This document shows positions 41,954 through 50,805 of a DNA stretch of 64,000 bases, one piece after another. Source of the DNA: Paracoccus denitrificans (GTDB lineage: Bacteria; Pseudomonadota; Alphaproteobacteria; Rhodobacterales; Rhodobacteraceae); the NCBI RefSeq assembly GCF_900100045.1, contig NZ_FNEA01000022.1, forward strand, positions 1 to 64,000, given 5' to 3'. A program made the translations under genes and the position numbers. Every line of letters starts with the position of its first letter. Within the stretch, counting starts at the first letter, position 1. Below the pieces are notes generated by a model. The model did no database searches, was not told where the DNA came from, and saw only the letters and a list, made by a program, of their open reading frames with translations.

Positions 41954-42756
41954 CCCGTCCCCTTCTGAAAGTCTCGAACCTCGCCAAGTCCTTCGGCACC
42001 ATGACCGCGCTGCGCGACATCAGCTTCGAGGTCGAGGCGGGCGAGGTGGTCTGCATCATCGGCCCCTCGGGTTGCGGCAAGAGCACGCTTCTGCGCTGCA
42101 TCAACTACCTGACCTTTCCCGACGGCGGCTTCGTCGAAGTGGACGGCACCCATATCGGCCGCGAGCCGGGCCGCGACGGCAAGGTGCGGATGCAGTCGCA
42201 CAAGCGCATCGACCAGTTGCGGCCGATGATGGGCTTCGTGTTCCAGCAGTTCAACCTGTGGCCGCACATGACCGTGCTGGAGAACATCGCCCGCGGCCCG
42301 GTCAAGGTGCAGCGCCGCCCGCGCGAGGAGGTCGAGCGCCAGGCCCGCGCGCTGCTGGCCCGCTTTGGCCTGGCCGGCAAGGAGGATGCCTATCCCTCGG
42401 CCCTGTCGGGCGGCCAGAAGCAGCGCGTCGCCATCGCCCGCGCGCTGGCCATGGAGCCGCGGCTGATGCTTTTCGACGAGCCGACCTCGGCGCTCGACCC
42501 CGAGATCGTCAAGGAGGTGCTGCTGTTCCTGCGCGAACTGGCCGACAGCGGCATGACCATGGTGATCGTGACGCATGAGATCGGCTTTGCCCGCCATGTC
42601 GCCGACCGGGTGATCTTTCTCGACGGCGGCCTTGTCGCCGAACAGGGCCCGGCCCGGCAGGTGCTGGGCGACCCGCAGAACCCCAGGCTGAGGGAATTCC
42701 TCGCCCAGATCCACGAGGTGGCCGCCCCGGCCGACCTCTCGACCCCAAGCCATTGA
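41950..42756 (+). CDS. Amino-acid ABC ATPase 1
   Basis: A 268-residue HisP/GlnQ-type ATPase: Walker A IGPSGCGKST, Q-loop VFQQFNLWPHM, signature ALSGGQKQR, Walker [13 protein letters not shown]. It starts with GTG 41950 overlapping the permease stop (GTGA), with GAGGAGC as ribosome site. It has an unusual insert between the P-loop and Q-loop (HIGREPGRDGKVRMQSHKRID), a variant seen in some amino-acid ATPases. A second ATPase of the same family lies 1.1 kb downstream. Confidence 0.92.
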   Translation: MTRPLLKVSNLAKSFGTMTALRDISFEVEAGEVVCIIGPSGCGKSTLLRCINYLTFPDGGFVEVDGTHIGREPGRDGKVRMQSHKRIDQLRPMMGFVFQQFNLWPHMTVLENIARGPVKVQRRPREEVERQARALLARFGLAGKEDAYPSALSGGQKQRVAIARALAMEPRLMLFDEPTSALDPEIVKEVLLFLRELADSGMTMVIVTHEIGFARHVADRVIFLDGGLVAEQGPARQVLGDPQNPRLREFLAQIHEVAAPADLSTPSH

Positions 42757-42775
42757 TTTACCCGGAGGACCATTC

Positions 42776-43765
42776 GTGACCCGCAAGCTGACCTCGGCGC
42801 CGAAACATGGCCATACCAGCATGCTCTATTCGACCGTGCATACCGACCTGGACACGCTGGATGCCGATATCGCCTTTCTGGGCATTCCCTATGGCTCGGC
42901 CTATACCATGGACGAGGTGACGAACGACCAGACCCGCGCGCCGACCGCGGTGCGGCAGGCGACGGACCGGGCGGTGCGGCTGCTCGACCGCTACGACTTC
43001 GACATCGGCGGCACGCTCTACGACGGGCGCGACGTGCGCGCGGTGGATTGCGGCGACGTGACCGGCGATCCGGTCGACCCCAAGGCGCATTCGCGCAATG
43101 CCGAAGAGGCGGTGCGCAAGATCCTGGCCGCCGGGGCGCTGCCGCTGATCATCGGCGGCGACCATGGCATCCCGATCCCGGTGCTGCGCGCCTATGACGA
43201 CCAGGGGCCGATCACGCTGATCCAGATCGACGCGCATCTGGACTGGCGCGACCAGATCAACGGCGTGCATGACGGGCTGTCGAGCCCGATCCGCCGCGCC
43301 TCGGAGATGCCGCATGTGCAGGAGATCTTCCAGATCGGCATCCGCGCCCAGGGCACCGCCCGCCCCGAGGAATACGAGGCCGCGCAGGCTTACGGCTCGA
43401 ACATCGTCACGGCCTACGAGCTGCACGAAAAGGGCATGCAGGCGATCCTGGAGCGCATCCCGGACGGTGGGCGCTATTACATCACCGTCGATGCGGATGG
43501 CGTCGATCCCTCGGTGATGCCGGGCGTGGCCGGGCCGGCCTTCGGCGGCGTGACCTATTGCCAGATGCGCGAGTTGCTGCACGGGCTGGTGCGCAAGGGC
43601 AGGGTGGTCGGCATGGACATCGTCGAAATCACCCCGTCGAAGGACGTGAACCAGCTGACCGCCATCGCTGCCGGGCGGTTCTTCGTGAACCTGGTCGGCG
43701 CCGCCGTCCGCGCCGGCTATTTCGATCAGCGGATCAGCCAGCGCGCCGCCCGGCCCGCCGCCTGA
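42776..43765 (+). CDS. Agmatinase-like ureohydrolase
   Basis: A 329-residue manganese ureohydrolase of the arginase/agmatinase family that would release urea from a guanidino compound such as agmatine, guanidinobutyrate or a guanidino acid. Metal ligands are all visible: [19 protein letters not shown] and [10 protein letters not shown]. Start is GTG 42776 with GGAGGACCATTC. Its place between two transporter ATPases suggests the transporter brings in its substrate or a precursor. Exact substrate unknown. Confidence 0.9.
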   Translation: MTRKLTSAPKHGHTSMLYSTVHTDLDTLDADIAFLGIPYGSAYTMDEVTNDQTRAPTAVRQATDRAVRLLDRYDFDIGGTLYDGRDVRAVDCGDVTGDPVDPKAHSRNAEEAVRKILAAGALPLIIGGDHGIPIPVLRAYDDQGPITLIQIDAHLDWRDQINGVHDGLSSPIRRASEMPHVQEIFQIGIRAQGTARPEEYEAAQAYGSNIVTAYELHEKGMQAILERIPDGGRYYITVDADGVDPSVMPGVAGPAFGGVTYCQMRELLHGLVRKGRVVGMDIVEITPSKDVNQLTAIAAGRFFVNLVGAAVRAGYFDQRISQRAARPAA

Positions 43766-43845
43766 TTGCACAGGGCCCCGTCCCGGCATGCCGCCGGGGC
43801 GCGGGCACCAAAGCACGCCATTCCCAAGGACTCAGGAGGTCAGCC

Positions 43846-44604
43846 ATGCCCAATCCAGACGCCTCGCCCGCCGCGCCGATCATCTCCGTCGCCGGGGTGA
43901 ACAAATGGTATGGCGCGTTCCAGGTGCTGACCGATGTCAGCCTGTCGGTCGCCAGGGGCGAGAAGGTGGTGATCTGCGGCCCCTCCGGTTCGGGCAAGTC
44001 GACGCTGATCCGCTGCCTGAACCAGCTTGAACAGCATCAGGAGGGCTCGATCGTCGTGGACGGCATCGAACTGGGCCAAAGCGAAAACGCCGCGCAGGCG
44101 GTGCGGCGCGAGGTCGGCATGGTGTTCCAGCATTTCAACCTGTTCCCGCATCTCGACCTGGTGCAGAACTGCATCCTGGCGCCGATGTCGGTGCGCGGCA
44201 TGTCCCGGCGCGCGGCCGAGGCGCTGGCGGTCGGGCTGCTGGAGCGGGTGCGGCTGGGCGAGCACGCGCATAAATATCCCTCGCAACTGTCGGGCGGCCA
44301 GCAGCAGCGCGCCGCCATCGCCCGCGCCTTGTGCATGGAGCCGCGGGTCATGCTGTTCGACGAGCCGACCTCGGCGCTGGACCCCGAGATGGTGGGCGAG
44401 GTGCTCGACACCATGCGCGGGCTGGCGGCCGAGGGCATGACGATGATGATCGTCACGCATGAGATGGGTTTCGCCCGGCAGGTGGCCGACCGGGTGGTGT
44501 TCATGGATCGCGGCCAGATCGTGGAACAGGCGCCCCCCGCCGCGTTCTTCGGCGCCCCGGTGCATGAGCGCACCCGGCGTTTCCTCAGCCAGATCCTGCA
44601 TTGA
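43846..44604 (+). CDS. Amino-acid ABC ATPase 2
   Basis: A 252-residue GlnQ-type ATPase with Walker [22 protein letters not shown], signature QLSGGQQQR and [28 protein letters not shown] precedes ATG 43846. It is closer to the standard GlnQ sequence than ATPase 1 and lacks the insert. With only one permease pair present, the two ATPases may form a heterodimer or serve a remote permease. Confidence 0.92.
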   Translation: MPNPDASPAAPIISVAGVNKWYGAFQVLTDVSLSVARGEKVVICGPSGSGKSTLIRCLNQLEQHQEGSIVVDGIELGQSENAAQAVRREVGMVFQHFNLFPHLDLVQNCILAPMSVRGMSRRAAEALAVGLLERVRLGEHAHKYPSQLSGGQQQRAAIARALCMEPRVMLFDEPTSALDPEMVGEVLDTMRGLAAEGMTMMIVTHEMGFARQVADRVVFMDRGQIVEQAPPAAFFGAPVHERTRRFLSQILH

Positions 44605-44615
44605 GGGGGGCGGGC

Positions 44616-45626
44616 ATGGCGCCCCGGATCGTCGCGCTGGTCTCGACCGGCGGCACCATCGCCTCGCGCTTCTCGGCCGATCACGGCGGGCTTTTCAGCA
44701 TGGACGGACCCGAGGCGCTGCTGGTGCCGGGCCTGCCGGCGCTGCGGGTGGATCCGTTCTGCAACCTAGGCAGCAACCGCATCGACCTGGCGCTGTCGCT
44801 GAGGCTGGCGCAGCGGATCGCGGCGCATCTGGCCGATCCCGAGGTGGCCGGCTGCGTGGTGACGCATGGCACCGACACGATGGAGGAAAGCGCCTTCCTG
44901 GCCAGCCGGGTGATCGGGTCCGAGAAGCCGGTGGTGTTCACCGGGGCGCAATTCGCCGCCGACAGTCCGGCGCCGGACGGGCCGGGCAATCTGGCGGCGG
45001 CGCTGCGGCTGGCGGCTTCGCGCAAGGCGCGGGGCCTAGGCGTGGTGGTGGTCTTTGACGGCAGCGCCTATGCCGCCGAGGATGTCACCAAGATCGACGC
45101 CCAGGCCCGCGCCGGCTTTGCCGGGCCGCATTTCGGCCCGGTGGCCCGTATCGGCCGCGCGGGCATCCGCCTGCTGGCGCGGCCGCCGCGGCCCGCCCCT
45201 CTGCCGGCGGCGGGCATCAGTCCTGACGTGGCGCTGCTGCCTGCGGCGATGGGCATGGATGGGCGCAGCATCGACGCGCTGGTCGCGGCCGGTATGCAGG
45301 GCATCGTGATCGAGGGCTTCGGCTGCGGCAACGGCACGCCCGAACTGGTCGCGGCCGTGGCCCGTGCGCGGAGCCGGGGGGTGACCTGCGTGGTGACGAC
45401 GCGTTGCCTGCGCGGCGAGACGCGACCGCTTTACGCCGACGGCGGTGCGCTGGACCTGCAGCGCGCCGGGGCGATCCTGGCGGGCCGGTTGCAGGGCAAG
45501 AAGGCCCGTATCCTGCTGGCCTTGCTGCTGGCCGGCCGGCGCGGGTCGGTCACGGCAAGGGATTTCGGGCATGATTGCCGCGATCCCGGCCAAGGGCGCG
45601 AACTCGGGACCGGCAGGCCGGATTAA
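44616..45626 (+). CDS. Asparaginase family protein
   Basis: A 336-residue asparaginase/glutaminase-family amidohydrolase with both catalytic threonine motifs: VSTGGTIAS at residues 7-15 and VVTHGTDTMEESAFL near 85-99. Likely converts asparagine to aspartate and ammonia in the cytoplasm, although the family also includes enzymes acting on related amides. It starts 11 bp after ATPase 2, so it belongs to the same transcription unit, making the locus a nitrogen-scavenging set. No signal peptide is seen. Confidence 0.9.
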   Translation: MAPRIVALVSTGGTIASRFSADHGGLFSMDGPEALLVPGLPALRVDPFCNLGSNRIDLALSLRLAQRIAAHLADPEVAGCVVTHGTDTMEESAFLASRVIGSEKPVVFTGAQFAADSPAPDGPGNLAAALRLAASRKARGLGVVVVFDGSAYAAEDVTKIDAQARAGFAGPHFGPVARIGRAGIRLLARPPRPAPLPAAGISPDVALLPAAMGMDGRSIDALVAAGMQGIVIEGFGCGNGTPELVAAVARARSRGVTCVVTTRCLRGETRPLYADGGALDLQRAGAILAGRLQGKKARILLALLLAGRRGSVTARDFGHDCRDPGQGRELGTGRPD

Positions 45627-45832
45627 TCGCCCGAGCCGGATTTCCGGCCTTGGGAATGTCCCGCTCAGCAAGGAGCGGACAGGAAATGCGGGCCGCGTGG
45701 ATCCCGACTGGCTTTGGCACGCTCTTCGACCGCAGGAAAGCCGGGGCAGGGTCGGTCGCCGTTTCGTTTCCCCGCGAAGAAAGTTTTTCAACCAAAGATG
45801 ACGTTCCGGGCAGTCGGCTGGCAACGTGTCTT

Positions 45833-45858
45833 TCATCATGTTTGTATAAATATAACGA
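45833..45858 (+). promoter_or_regulatory. Mo-box-like palindrome, copy A
   Basis: TCATCATGTTT (45833-45843), GTAT, AAATATAACGA (45848-45858). Matches the shared consensus TCGTTATGTTT-n4-AAACATAACGA except for four or five positions. It lies 64 bp upstream of the recombinase-like gene and is oriented like the other copies. Regulator inferred to be ModE-like. Confidence 0.6.
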
Positions 45859-45921
45859 ATCCCATGACGAGACGGCACGACCAGCTCCTTGATCGAGACC
45901 CTTTGAGCACCGGAAGCGACC

Positions 45922-46563
45922 ATGACCCGATATGTCATCTATACCCGCATCGGCCCCGACGATTTGGGCCGCGCCGACGCAAGCCTTGCGGCACAAGAGC
46001 GCGACATCCGATTTTTCCTGTTCGAGCGGGATGCGGAGGGCGACGTCGCGGCGCGGCGATGCGATCAGGCAGCCGGGGCGGGGAAGGTCGGCGGGGAACT
46101 GATCGAAGCTCTCGCACTATGCCGGGACATGGGCGCCACGCTTCTGGTGGCGCGCATCGACCGCCTGCCTTTCGATGAGGCGGGCTTTGCGGCCTTTCTT
46201 GCGGAATCCGAACTGGACCTGAAAGTCGCGGCGCTGCCGGACGCGCAAAAGCCGGACCTTCTTGCCCATGCCCGCCTTCTGAGGGAAGAGCGGCGTTTCG
46301 ATGCCCGGCGTGCCGCACGATACCTGTCGCGAAGCCAGGCAAAGGGCTGGCAATGCACCGTCGCCGATCCCGAGGCGGAAGGCGTCGAGCAGATCGCGCG
46401 GATCGCCTTGCCCCTCAGGGATGGCGGCGCGACTTTGCGCGACATCGCCTCGGCCTTGAACCGGGTCGGCCTGACGACCGCGCGCGGCACGGCCTGGCGG
46501 GCGAACCATGTTTCGCGAATCCTGCAATACATGGACAGCCAAAGGGCCGGCGGCGGGTTCTGA
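45922..46563 (+). CDS. Serine-recombinase-like protein lacking catalytic residues
   Basis: A 213-residue protein with the layout of a small resolvase: YVIYTRIGPDD at the N-terminus, LEALALCRDMGATLLVARIDRL-type core (seen as EALALCRDMGATLLVARIDR), and a C-terminal recombinase/HTH part GATLRDIASALNRVGLTTARG. The catalytic serine expected at Y-x-R-x-S is glycine (Gly11), the arginine usually near the S-G-K-R segment is missing, and the second arginine of D-R-L-x-R is phenylalanine. So it is unlikely to recombine DNA but may still bind it. GGAAGCGACC precedes ATG 45922. A Mo-box-like palindrome stands in its promoter region. Confidence 0.8.
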   Translation: MTRYVIYTRIGPDDLGRADASLAAQERDIRFFLFERDAEGDVAARRCDQAAGAGKVGGELIEALALCRDMGATLLVARIDRLPFDEAGFAAFLAESELDLKVAALPDAQKPDLLAHARLLREERRFDARRAARYLSRSQAKGWQCTVADPEAEGVEQIARIALPLRDGGATLRDIASALNRVGLTTARGTAWRANHVSRILQYMDSQRAGGGF

Positions 46564-46863
46564 GCCCTTCCGCGCGGGTCGGGCCGGCCCCTGTCTCGCC
46601 TCATTGCCCGGGGTCTGCATGACGATGGGCGTTTTCGAAAGACGGGTGGGCTGCCTGCGGCAAACGGATGCCGAGCCGGTTCGACGGGTTGATCGCCGGC
46701 CTGGTCCTGGATCGGCGGAATGCCCGCCGGAACCGTGCCGGCAACGCGTTCAGCCAGGTCGGAGAGACGCTGGTTTCTTGTCTTCGGCCGGGGGCCGGCT
46801 GTGCAGCGGGAGAGAGTTTCGGCCTATCGGGCAATATGCCGCAACATGCCCTTTGGCTTCCTT
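46564..46863. other. 300-bp gap without a supported gene
   Basis: Between the recombinase-like gene and Mo-box copy B. Several open frames exist but none has a ribosome site or family resemblance. Fragments are GC-rich and look like decayed coding DNA; I cannot say of what. Confidence 0.35.
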
Positions 46864-46889
46864 TCATTATGTTTAGATAGATACAACGA
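46864..46889 (+). promoter_or_regulatory. Mo-box-like palindrome, copy B
   Basis: TCATTATGTTT (46864-46874), AGAT, AGATACAACGA (46879-46889). Upstream of a decayed transporter and the DUF364 gene. Shares the flank TTTCATTATGTTT with copy D. Confidence 0.65.
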
Positions 46890-47045
46890 TTCGCCGGGAT
46901 GCGAGGAGGAGACGGGGTGGTGGTTCGTATCGGCAAAGGACCGGCCGCATTGGCATCGGGTCGGTCCATCCCGGCCGTCGCGCAGGCACTGGCGCAGGGA
47001 TCGGCGGGAACGGATCGCTCTGGCCACGCCCGGCGGCAGGGGTGA

Positions 47046-47181
47046 TGCGGATGGGCGCAGCGGCTGGAGAATATCGGCCTCGCGCCGGATCCGGGCGAGG
47101 TGCTTTGCGTGCCCGGGCCAAACGGCGCGGGTAAGACGACGCTGCAGCGCTGCCTGATCGGGGCGCTGACGCCTTCGGGGG
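47046..47181 (+). pseudogene. Fragment of an ABC ATPase (Walker A region)
   Basis: One frame reads RLENIGLAPDPGEVLCV and GPNGAGKTTLQRCLIG, an obvious ABC ATPase N-terminus with an intact P-loop, then ALTPSG. There is no start codon (a TGA lies at 47043-47045), and no Q-loop, signature or Walker B follows. It resembles FecE/FhuC-type importers. A remnant left by deletion; the next fragment is in another frame. Confidence 0.7.
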
Positions 47182-47668
47182 CTCGATCCTGCCGGGCGCG
47201 CTTTATGGCCGTATCATCCGCGATGCCAACGACCTGCCGCCCCGGGCGCGGCAATCGGGCCGCTGGGCCTGGCAGGACGTCTTCGCGCCGCAGCTTGCCC
47301 AAAGCCCCCGCGTCGAGGATGCCCAGCGCAACCTGGCGCTGACCACCGAGGTCGTGCTGGCCGCCGATCCCGACATCGTCATCGTCGGCGACCCGGCCCA
47401 TGTCGCCCGCCTGGATGAGGACGCCAACCTGTCGCAACTGCGCGCGGGGCAGGAGGGCCGGATCCTCGTCGCGCCGATGGGGGCGCATATCCGGGCCAAT
47501 CGCGCGGTCGAGCAGCCGCTGACCGTGCTGTGGGCGGCCTCGCATTTCCATCCCGGCCTTTTCCCCGAGGCCGAGTTGATCGCGACGGTGCGGGACTTCT
47601 GCAAGAGCTTCTTCGGCACGGAACTCGACGACGGGCAGATCCGCACCATCCTGGGGGGCAGGGTATGA
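47182..47668 (+). pseudogene. C-terminal fragment of a metal/siderophore ABC binding protein
   Basis: The frame carries the last 150 or so residues of a class III (FecB/MolA-like) binding protein: RWAWQDVFAPQLAQSPRV, LAADPDIVIVGDPAHVARL, VEQPLTVLWAASHFHPGLFP and the closing FFGTELDDGQIRTILGG. The N-terminal lobe and signal peptide are absent; it joins an ATPase fragment in a different frame at about 47182. Its stop overlaps the start of the DUF364 gene, so gene order was probably binding protein then DUF364. Part of a decayed metal transporter operon. Confidence 0.7.
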
Positions 47669-48522
47669 GCGTCCCCCGCCCAAAGGACACCGGCGAAGGC
47701 GCATCGTATCTTGAACGGACCTGCGATGCCGTGACCCGAATACTCGGGCCCGAGGCCGAGGCGCGGACCGTCGGCCGTGCCACGCTGGGGCTGTTCTTCG
47801 TCGCCGTCACGCTGGACAGCGGCCATACCGGGCTGTGCGCCACGCCGCTGAAAGACATCCCCGAGGCGGTGTGCTGCCCCTCTTCGGCCATGGCGATGCC
47901 GTTTCCCGGCAAGCTGCGCGGCATGGGTGCGCTGCGGCTGGCGCAAGAGGCGCTGTCGCATGCGGGGTTGCGCCGTGCGCTCGGCATCGCGGCGCTGAAC
48001 GCGCTGGCCCATCTGGCGGCCGAGCGTCGCGGGCCCCGGGGCTATCGCGTCGTCGAGGATGCCGACGCCTTCGACATCGCCCGCATCCGGCCCGACGAGA
48101 CAGCGGTCGTCGTCGGCGCCTTCGGCCCGTTCCTCAAGGCGCTGCGCGGCATCGGCGCGCGGCATTTCGTGCTGGAAAAGGATCCGGCCACCTTGCGCCC
48201 CGACGAGATGGGGCATTTCCGCCCCGCCGAAAGCTATCCTCGGATCGTGCCCCAGGCGGACGTGTTGCTGATCACCGGCACCACGCTCGTCAACGACAGC
48301 TTGCCTGGGCTGATCGCCTGCGCCCGCCCCGAGGCGCGGGTGGTGCTGGTCGGCCCGACCGTGCCGATGCTGCCCGACGCCTTTCTTGACCGCCGGGGCA
48401 TGATCCTGGGCACCGTGCGCGTCGCCGATGCCGAGGCGCTGCATGAGGTGCTGGCGCAAGGTGGCTCGGGCTATCACTTCTTCGGAAAATACGCGCCCAA
48501 GATCGTTCTGGCGCAGGATTGA
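47665..48522 (+). CDS. DUF364 putative heavy-metal chelation protein
   Basis: A 285-residue DUF4213/DUF364 protein. The N-terminal part (RTVGRATLGLFFVAVTLDSGHTGLC) and the C-terminal Rossmann-like part (VVVGAFGPFLKALR, VLLITGTTLVNDSLPGLI, VVLVGPTVPMLPDAF) fit the family, which has been proposed to bind metals and is often next to FecCD-type metal ABC genes. ATG 47665 overlaps the stop of the binding-protein fragment. It has stayed intact while the transporter beside it decayed. Here a link to molybdenum or tungsten is suggested by Mo-box B upstream. Confidence 0.85.
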   Translation: MSVPRPKDTGEGASYLERTCDAVTRILGPEAEARTVGRATLGLFFVAVTLDSGHTGLCATPLKDIPEAVCCPSSAMAMPFPGKLRGMGALRLAQEALSHAGLRRALGIAALNALAHLAAERRGPRGYRVVEDADAFDIARIRPDETAVVVGAFGPFLKALRGIGARHFVLEKDPATLRPDEMGHFRPAESYPRIVPQADVLLITGTTLVNDSLPGLIACARPEARVVLVGPTVPMLPDAFLDRRGMILGTVRVADAEALHEVLAQGGSGYHFFGKYAPKIVLAQD

Positions 48523-48547
48523 ACGCAACGCTTGAAAGGACATGCAG

Positions 48548-48790
48548 ATGAGCGACGATACAAGGACCGTGACACTGACCAAGATGTGCCTGAAGCATGG
48601 CATCGGCATCCCGCGCGAGGGCGCGTTGGCGGCGCGCTTCCAGGCGGCCTTTCCGGCGGCGCATTACGACGGCGAGGCCGGCGAATGGTGCATGGAGGGG
48701 AAGAAGGGCGGCTTTGCCGAATCCAATGCCCGGCTCGAGGCGTTCCTTGCCGAAAACGGGGTGGGCGTGGTCCATGTCGACAAGTGCTGA
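48548..48790 (+). CDS. Small cysteine-containing hypothetical protein
   Basis: An 80-residue protein of unknown function, predicted soluble: TKMCLKHGIGIPREGALAARF, YDGEAGEWCMEGKKGGF and a C-terminal HVDKC. Three cysteines and several histidines could bind metal but no known motif is recognised. AAAGGACATGCAG precedes ATG 48548 (ATG 48542 is a closer, less likely start). It follows the DUF364 gene by 25 bp in the same direction and probably shares its transcript. Confidence 0.65.
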   Translation: MSDDTRTVTLTKMCLKHGIGIPREGALAARFQAAFPAAHYDGEAGEWCMEGKKGGFAESNARLEAFLAENGVGVVHVDKC

Positions 48791-48808
48791 GCTGCCCATG
48801 ATCCCGGT

Positions 48809-49304
48809 TCAGCCCGGATAGGCCCGCATCGAGATCAGCCGGTGATAGGCGATGGCGGCCGCCACCAGCGTCACCGTTCCCGCCAGGATCGGCACGCCCG
48901 GAAAGGACCAGCCCGCGCCGCTCAGGATCACCACCAGCGGGTCGCCGCCCGCGGGCGGATGCAGGGTTCCGGTCAGTTGCATGACGGCGATGGCCAGGCC
49001 GACCCCGACCCCCATGGCCAGCACGGAATCGCCGATCAGGTTCAGCACCAAAAGCCCGACCAGCGCCGACAGGAGATGCCCTCCGATGACGTTGCGCGGC
49101 CGTGCCAGCGGGCTTTGCGGCAGGGCGAACAGCAGCACGCAGCTTGCCCAGAAGGGCGCGATCAGCAGCACATGCTCCAGCGATTAGCCAGATCGCGACT
49201 GCCCCGCCCAGGCCCGAAACCAAGGCGGGCAGCAGGTTCAGGCGGACATAGACGACCAGGACCGGCGGCTTTTCCCGTTCTGCAGCCTGTGTTTGCGAAT
49301 ACAT
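48809..49304 (-). pseudogene. HPP family membrane protein, frameshifted
   Basis: The 5' part encodes REKPPVLVVYVRLNLLPALVSG and a membrane segment ending AIWL; the 3' part, in another frame, encodes LLIAPFWASCVLLFALPQSPLA, RPRNVIGGHLLSALVG and TGTLHPPAGGDP, the HPP signature. The break lies near 49180-49190, where the second frame meets a TAA. Together they make one four-helix HPP protein (some HPP proteins transport nitrite). GGGGAGGATGAC precedes ATG 49304. A single-base indel, real or a sequencing error, explains it. Confidence 0.75.
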
Positions 49305-49358
49305 GTCATCCTCCCCGGAAAAGGCCCGCGCGGCAGGGACCGCGCGGGCCGGCAGGCG

Positions 49359-50564
49359 TCAGCCGACCTTCTCGAACTTCGCGGCCTCTTCCGAGCCGCC
49401 CGTCGCATTGCCCTTGGAATAGGAATGCGCGCCCACGCCGGCGAGACCGCCGCCCTGCACGATCAGGTATTCGTCGCGGATCGGCCGGCGCTCGAAATGG
49501 CATTCCAGGATTTCGCGCGTCCCGGCCGCATAGCGCGCCTGCGCCGAGAGCGAGGTGCCCGAGATATGCGGAGTCATCGCGTTATGCGGCATGGTGCGCC
49601 AGGGGTGGTCCTGCGGCGCCGGCTGCGGGAACCACACGTCGCCGCCATAGCCGGCCAACTGGCCGCCTTCCAGCGCGCGCGCCACCGCGGCGCGGTCGCA
49701 CAGCTTGCCGCGCGCCGTGTTGACCAGGTAGGCGCCGCGCTTGAACAGCTTCAGCGTCTCGTCGTTGACCATGTGCTCGGTCTCGGGATGCAGCGGGCAG
49801 TTCAGCGTGACGATGTCGCAGGCGGGATACATGGCCTGCGGCGTCTCGTGCCAGGTCAGGTCCAGCTCCAGCTCGACCTCGCGCGGCAGGCGGTGGCGGT
49901 CGGTATAGTGCAGGTGCATGCCGTAGGGCTTGAAGCGGCGCAGCACCGCCAGACCGATGCGGCCGGCGGCCACGGTGCCGACATGCATCCCCTCGATGTC
50001 GTAGGAGCGGGTGACGCAATCGGCGATGTTCCAGCCGCCCTTGGCCGCCCAGCCATGCGAGGGGGTATAGTTCCGCACCAGGTTCAGCGCAGTCATCACC
50101 ACATGCTCGGACACGCTGATCGATTTGCAGAAGGTGACCTCGGCCACGGTGATGCCACGCTCCATGGCGGCTTGCAGGTCGACATGGTCCGAGCCGATGC
50201 CGGCGGTCAGCGCCAGTTTCAGCTTGGGCGCCCTGGCGACGCGCTCGGCGGTCAGGTAGGCCGGCCAGAACGGCTGCGAGATGACGACCTCGGCATCGTG
50301 CAGGTGCTTTTCCAGCTCGCTGTCGGGGCCGCCCTTGGACGAGGTCACCACCAGTTCGTGGCCCTGCGATTCCAGATAGTTGCGCAAGCCAAGCTCGCCC
50401 GAGACCGAACCGAGCAGGCTGCCCGGCACGAAGTCGATCGCCTTGGGCGTCGGCAGGGTCTGCCCGTCGGGATAGCGCTCGATCACCGGCAGCGAATCCC
50501 GGGCGTAAGAGGTCGGATAGCCGTCGACCGGATCGTCGTAGAGCACGCAAACAACCTTGGCCAT
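49359..50564 (-). CDS. fdh: NAD-dependent formate dehydrogenase
   Basis: A 401-residue soluble D-2-hydroxyacid-type formate dehydrogenase that oxidises formate to CO2 with NAD. The start MAKVVCVLYDDPVDGYPTSY and the end LAGVGAHSYSKGNATGGSEE are close to what I remember of the Pseudomonas 101/Paracoccus enzymes. Dinucleotide loop GTVAAGRIGL, catalytic arginine in TLNCPLHPETEHM/NTARGKL regions and catalytic His in HNAMTPHISGTSLSAQ are present. GGAAAGGAAGACAC precedes ATG 50564. It is metal-free, unlike Mo/W formate dehydrogenases, which is notable beside a predicted Mo regulon: it could serve when Mo is short. No promoter box of the Mo type is seen. Confidence 0.96.
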   Translation of the reverse strand: MAKVVCVLYDDPVDGYPTSYARDSLPVIERYPDGQTLPTPKAIDFVPGSLLGSVSGELGLRNYLESQGHELVVTSSKGGPDSELEKHLHDAEVVISQPFWPAYLTAERVARAPKLKLALTAGIGSDHVDLQAAMERGITVAEVTFCKSISVSEHVVMTALNLVRNYTPSHGWAAKGGWNIADCVTRSYDIEGMHVGTVAAGRIGLAVLRRFKPYGMHLHYTDRHRLPREVELELDLTWHETPQAMYPACDIVTLNCPLHPETEHMVNDETLKLFKRGAYLVNTARGKLCDRAAVARALEGGQLAGYGGDVWFPQPAPQDHPWRTMPHNAMTPHISGTSLSAQARYAAGTREILECHFERRPIRDEYLIVQGGGLAGVGAHSYSKGNATGGSEEAAKFEKVG

Positions 50565-50805
50565 GTGTCTTCCTTTCCATTCGTGAGGCAGCCGGAAGCC
50601 CCGCCCCGCGCCGTGGATCGGCGCGAGGGAATGCGGGCCTGTCCCCTGGATGGGCAGGCGGGCCGGCAGGTGCCGGGCGATGTCGGGGCTTTCCTCCCTG
50701 GATGCCTCGGGGGTTGCACGAGGTGTCTTGTGGACAGGGCCGAGCCTGCATCCCGTCGCATGCAATCGCAAATCGGAGTTTTTCAACGATCCATGGACGG
50801 CTTCG

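Noticed and set aside
45922..46563. Active resolvase of a transposon or integrated element
   Set aside because: Catalytic serine and arginines are missing, and I find no inverted repeats, res site or transposase nearby.
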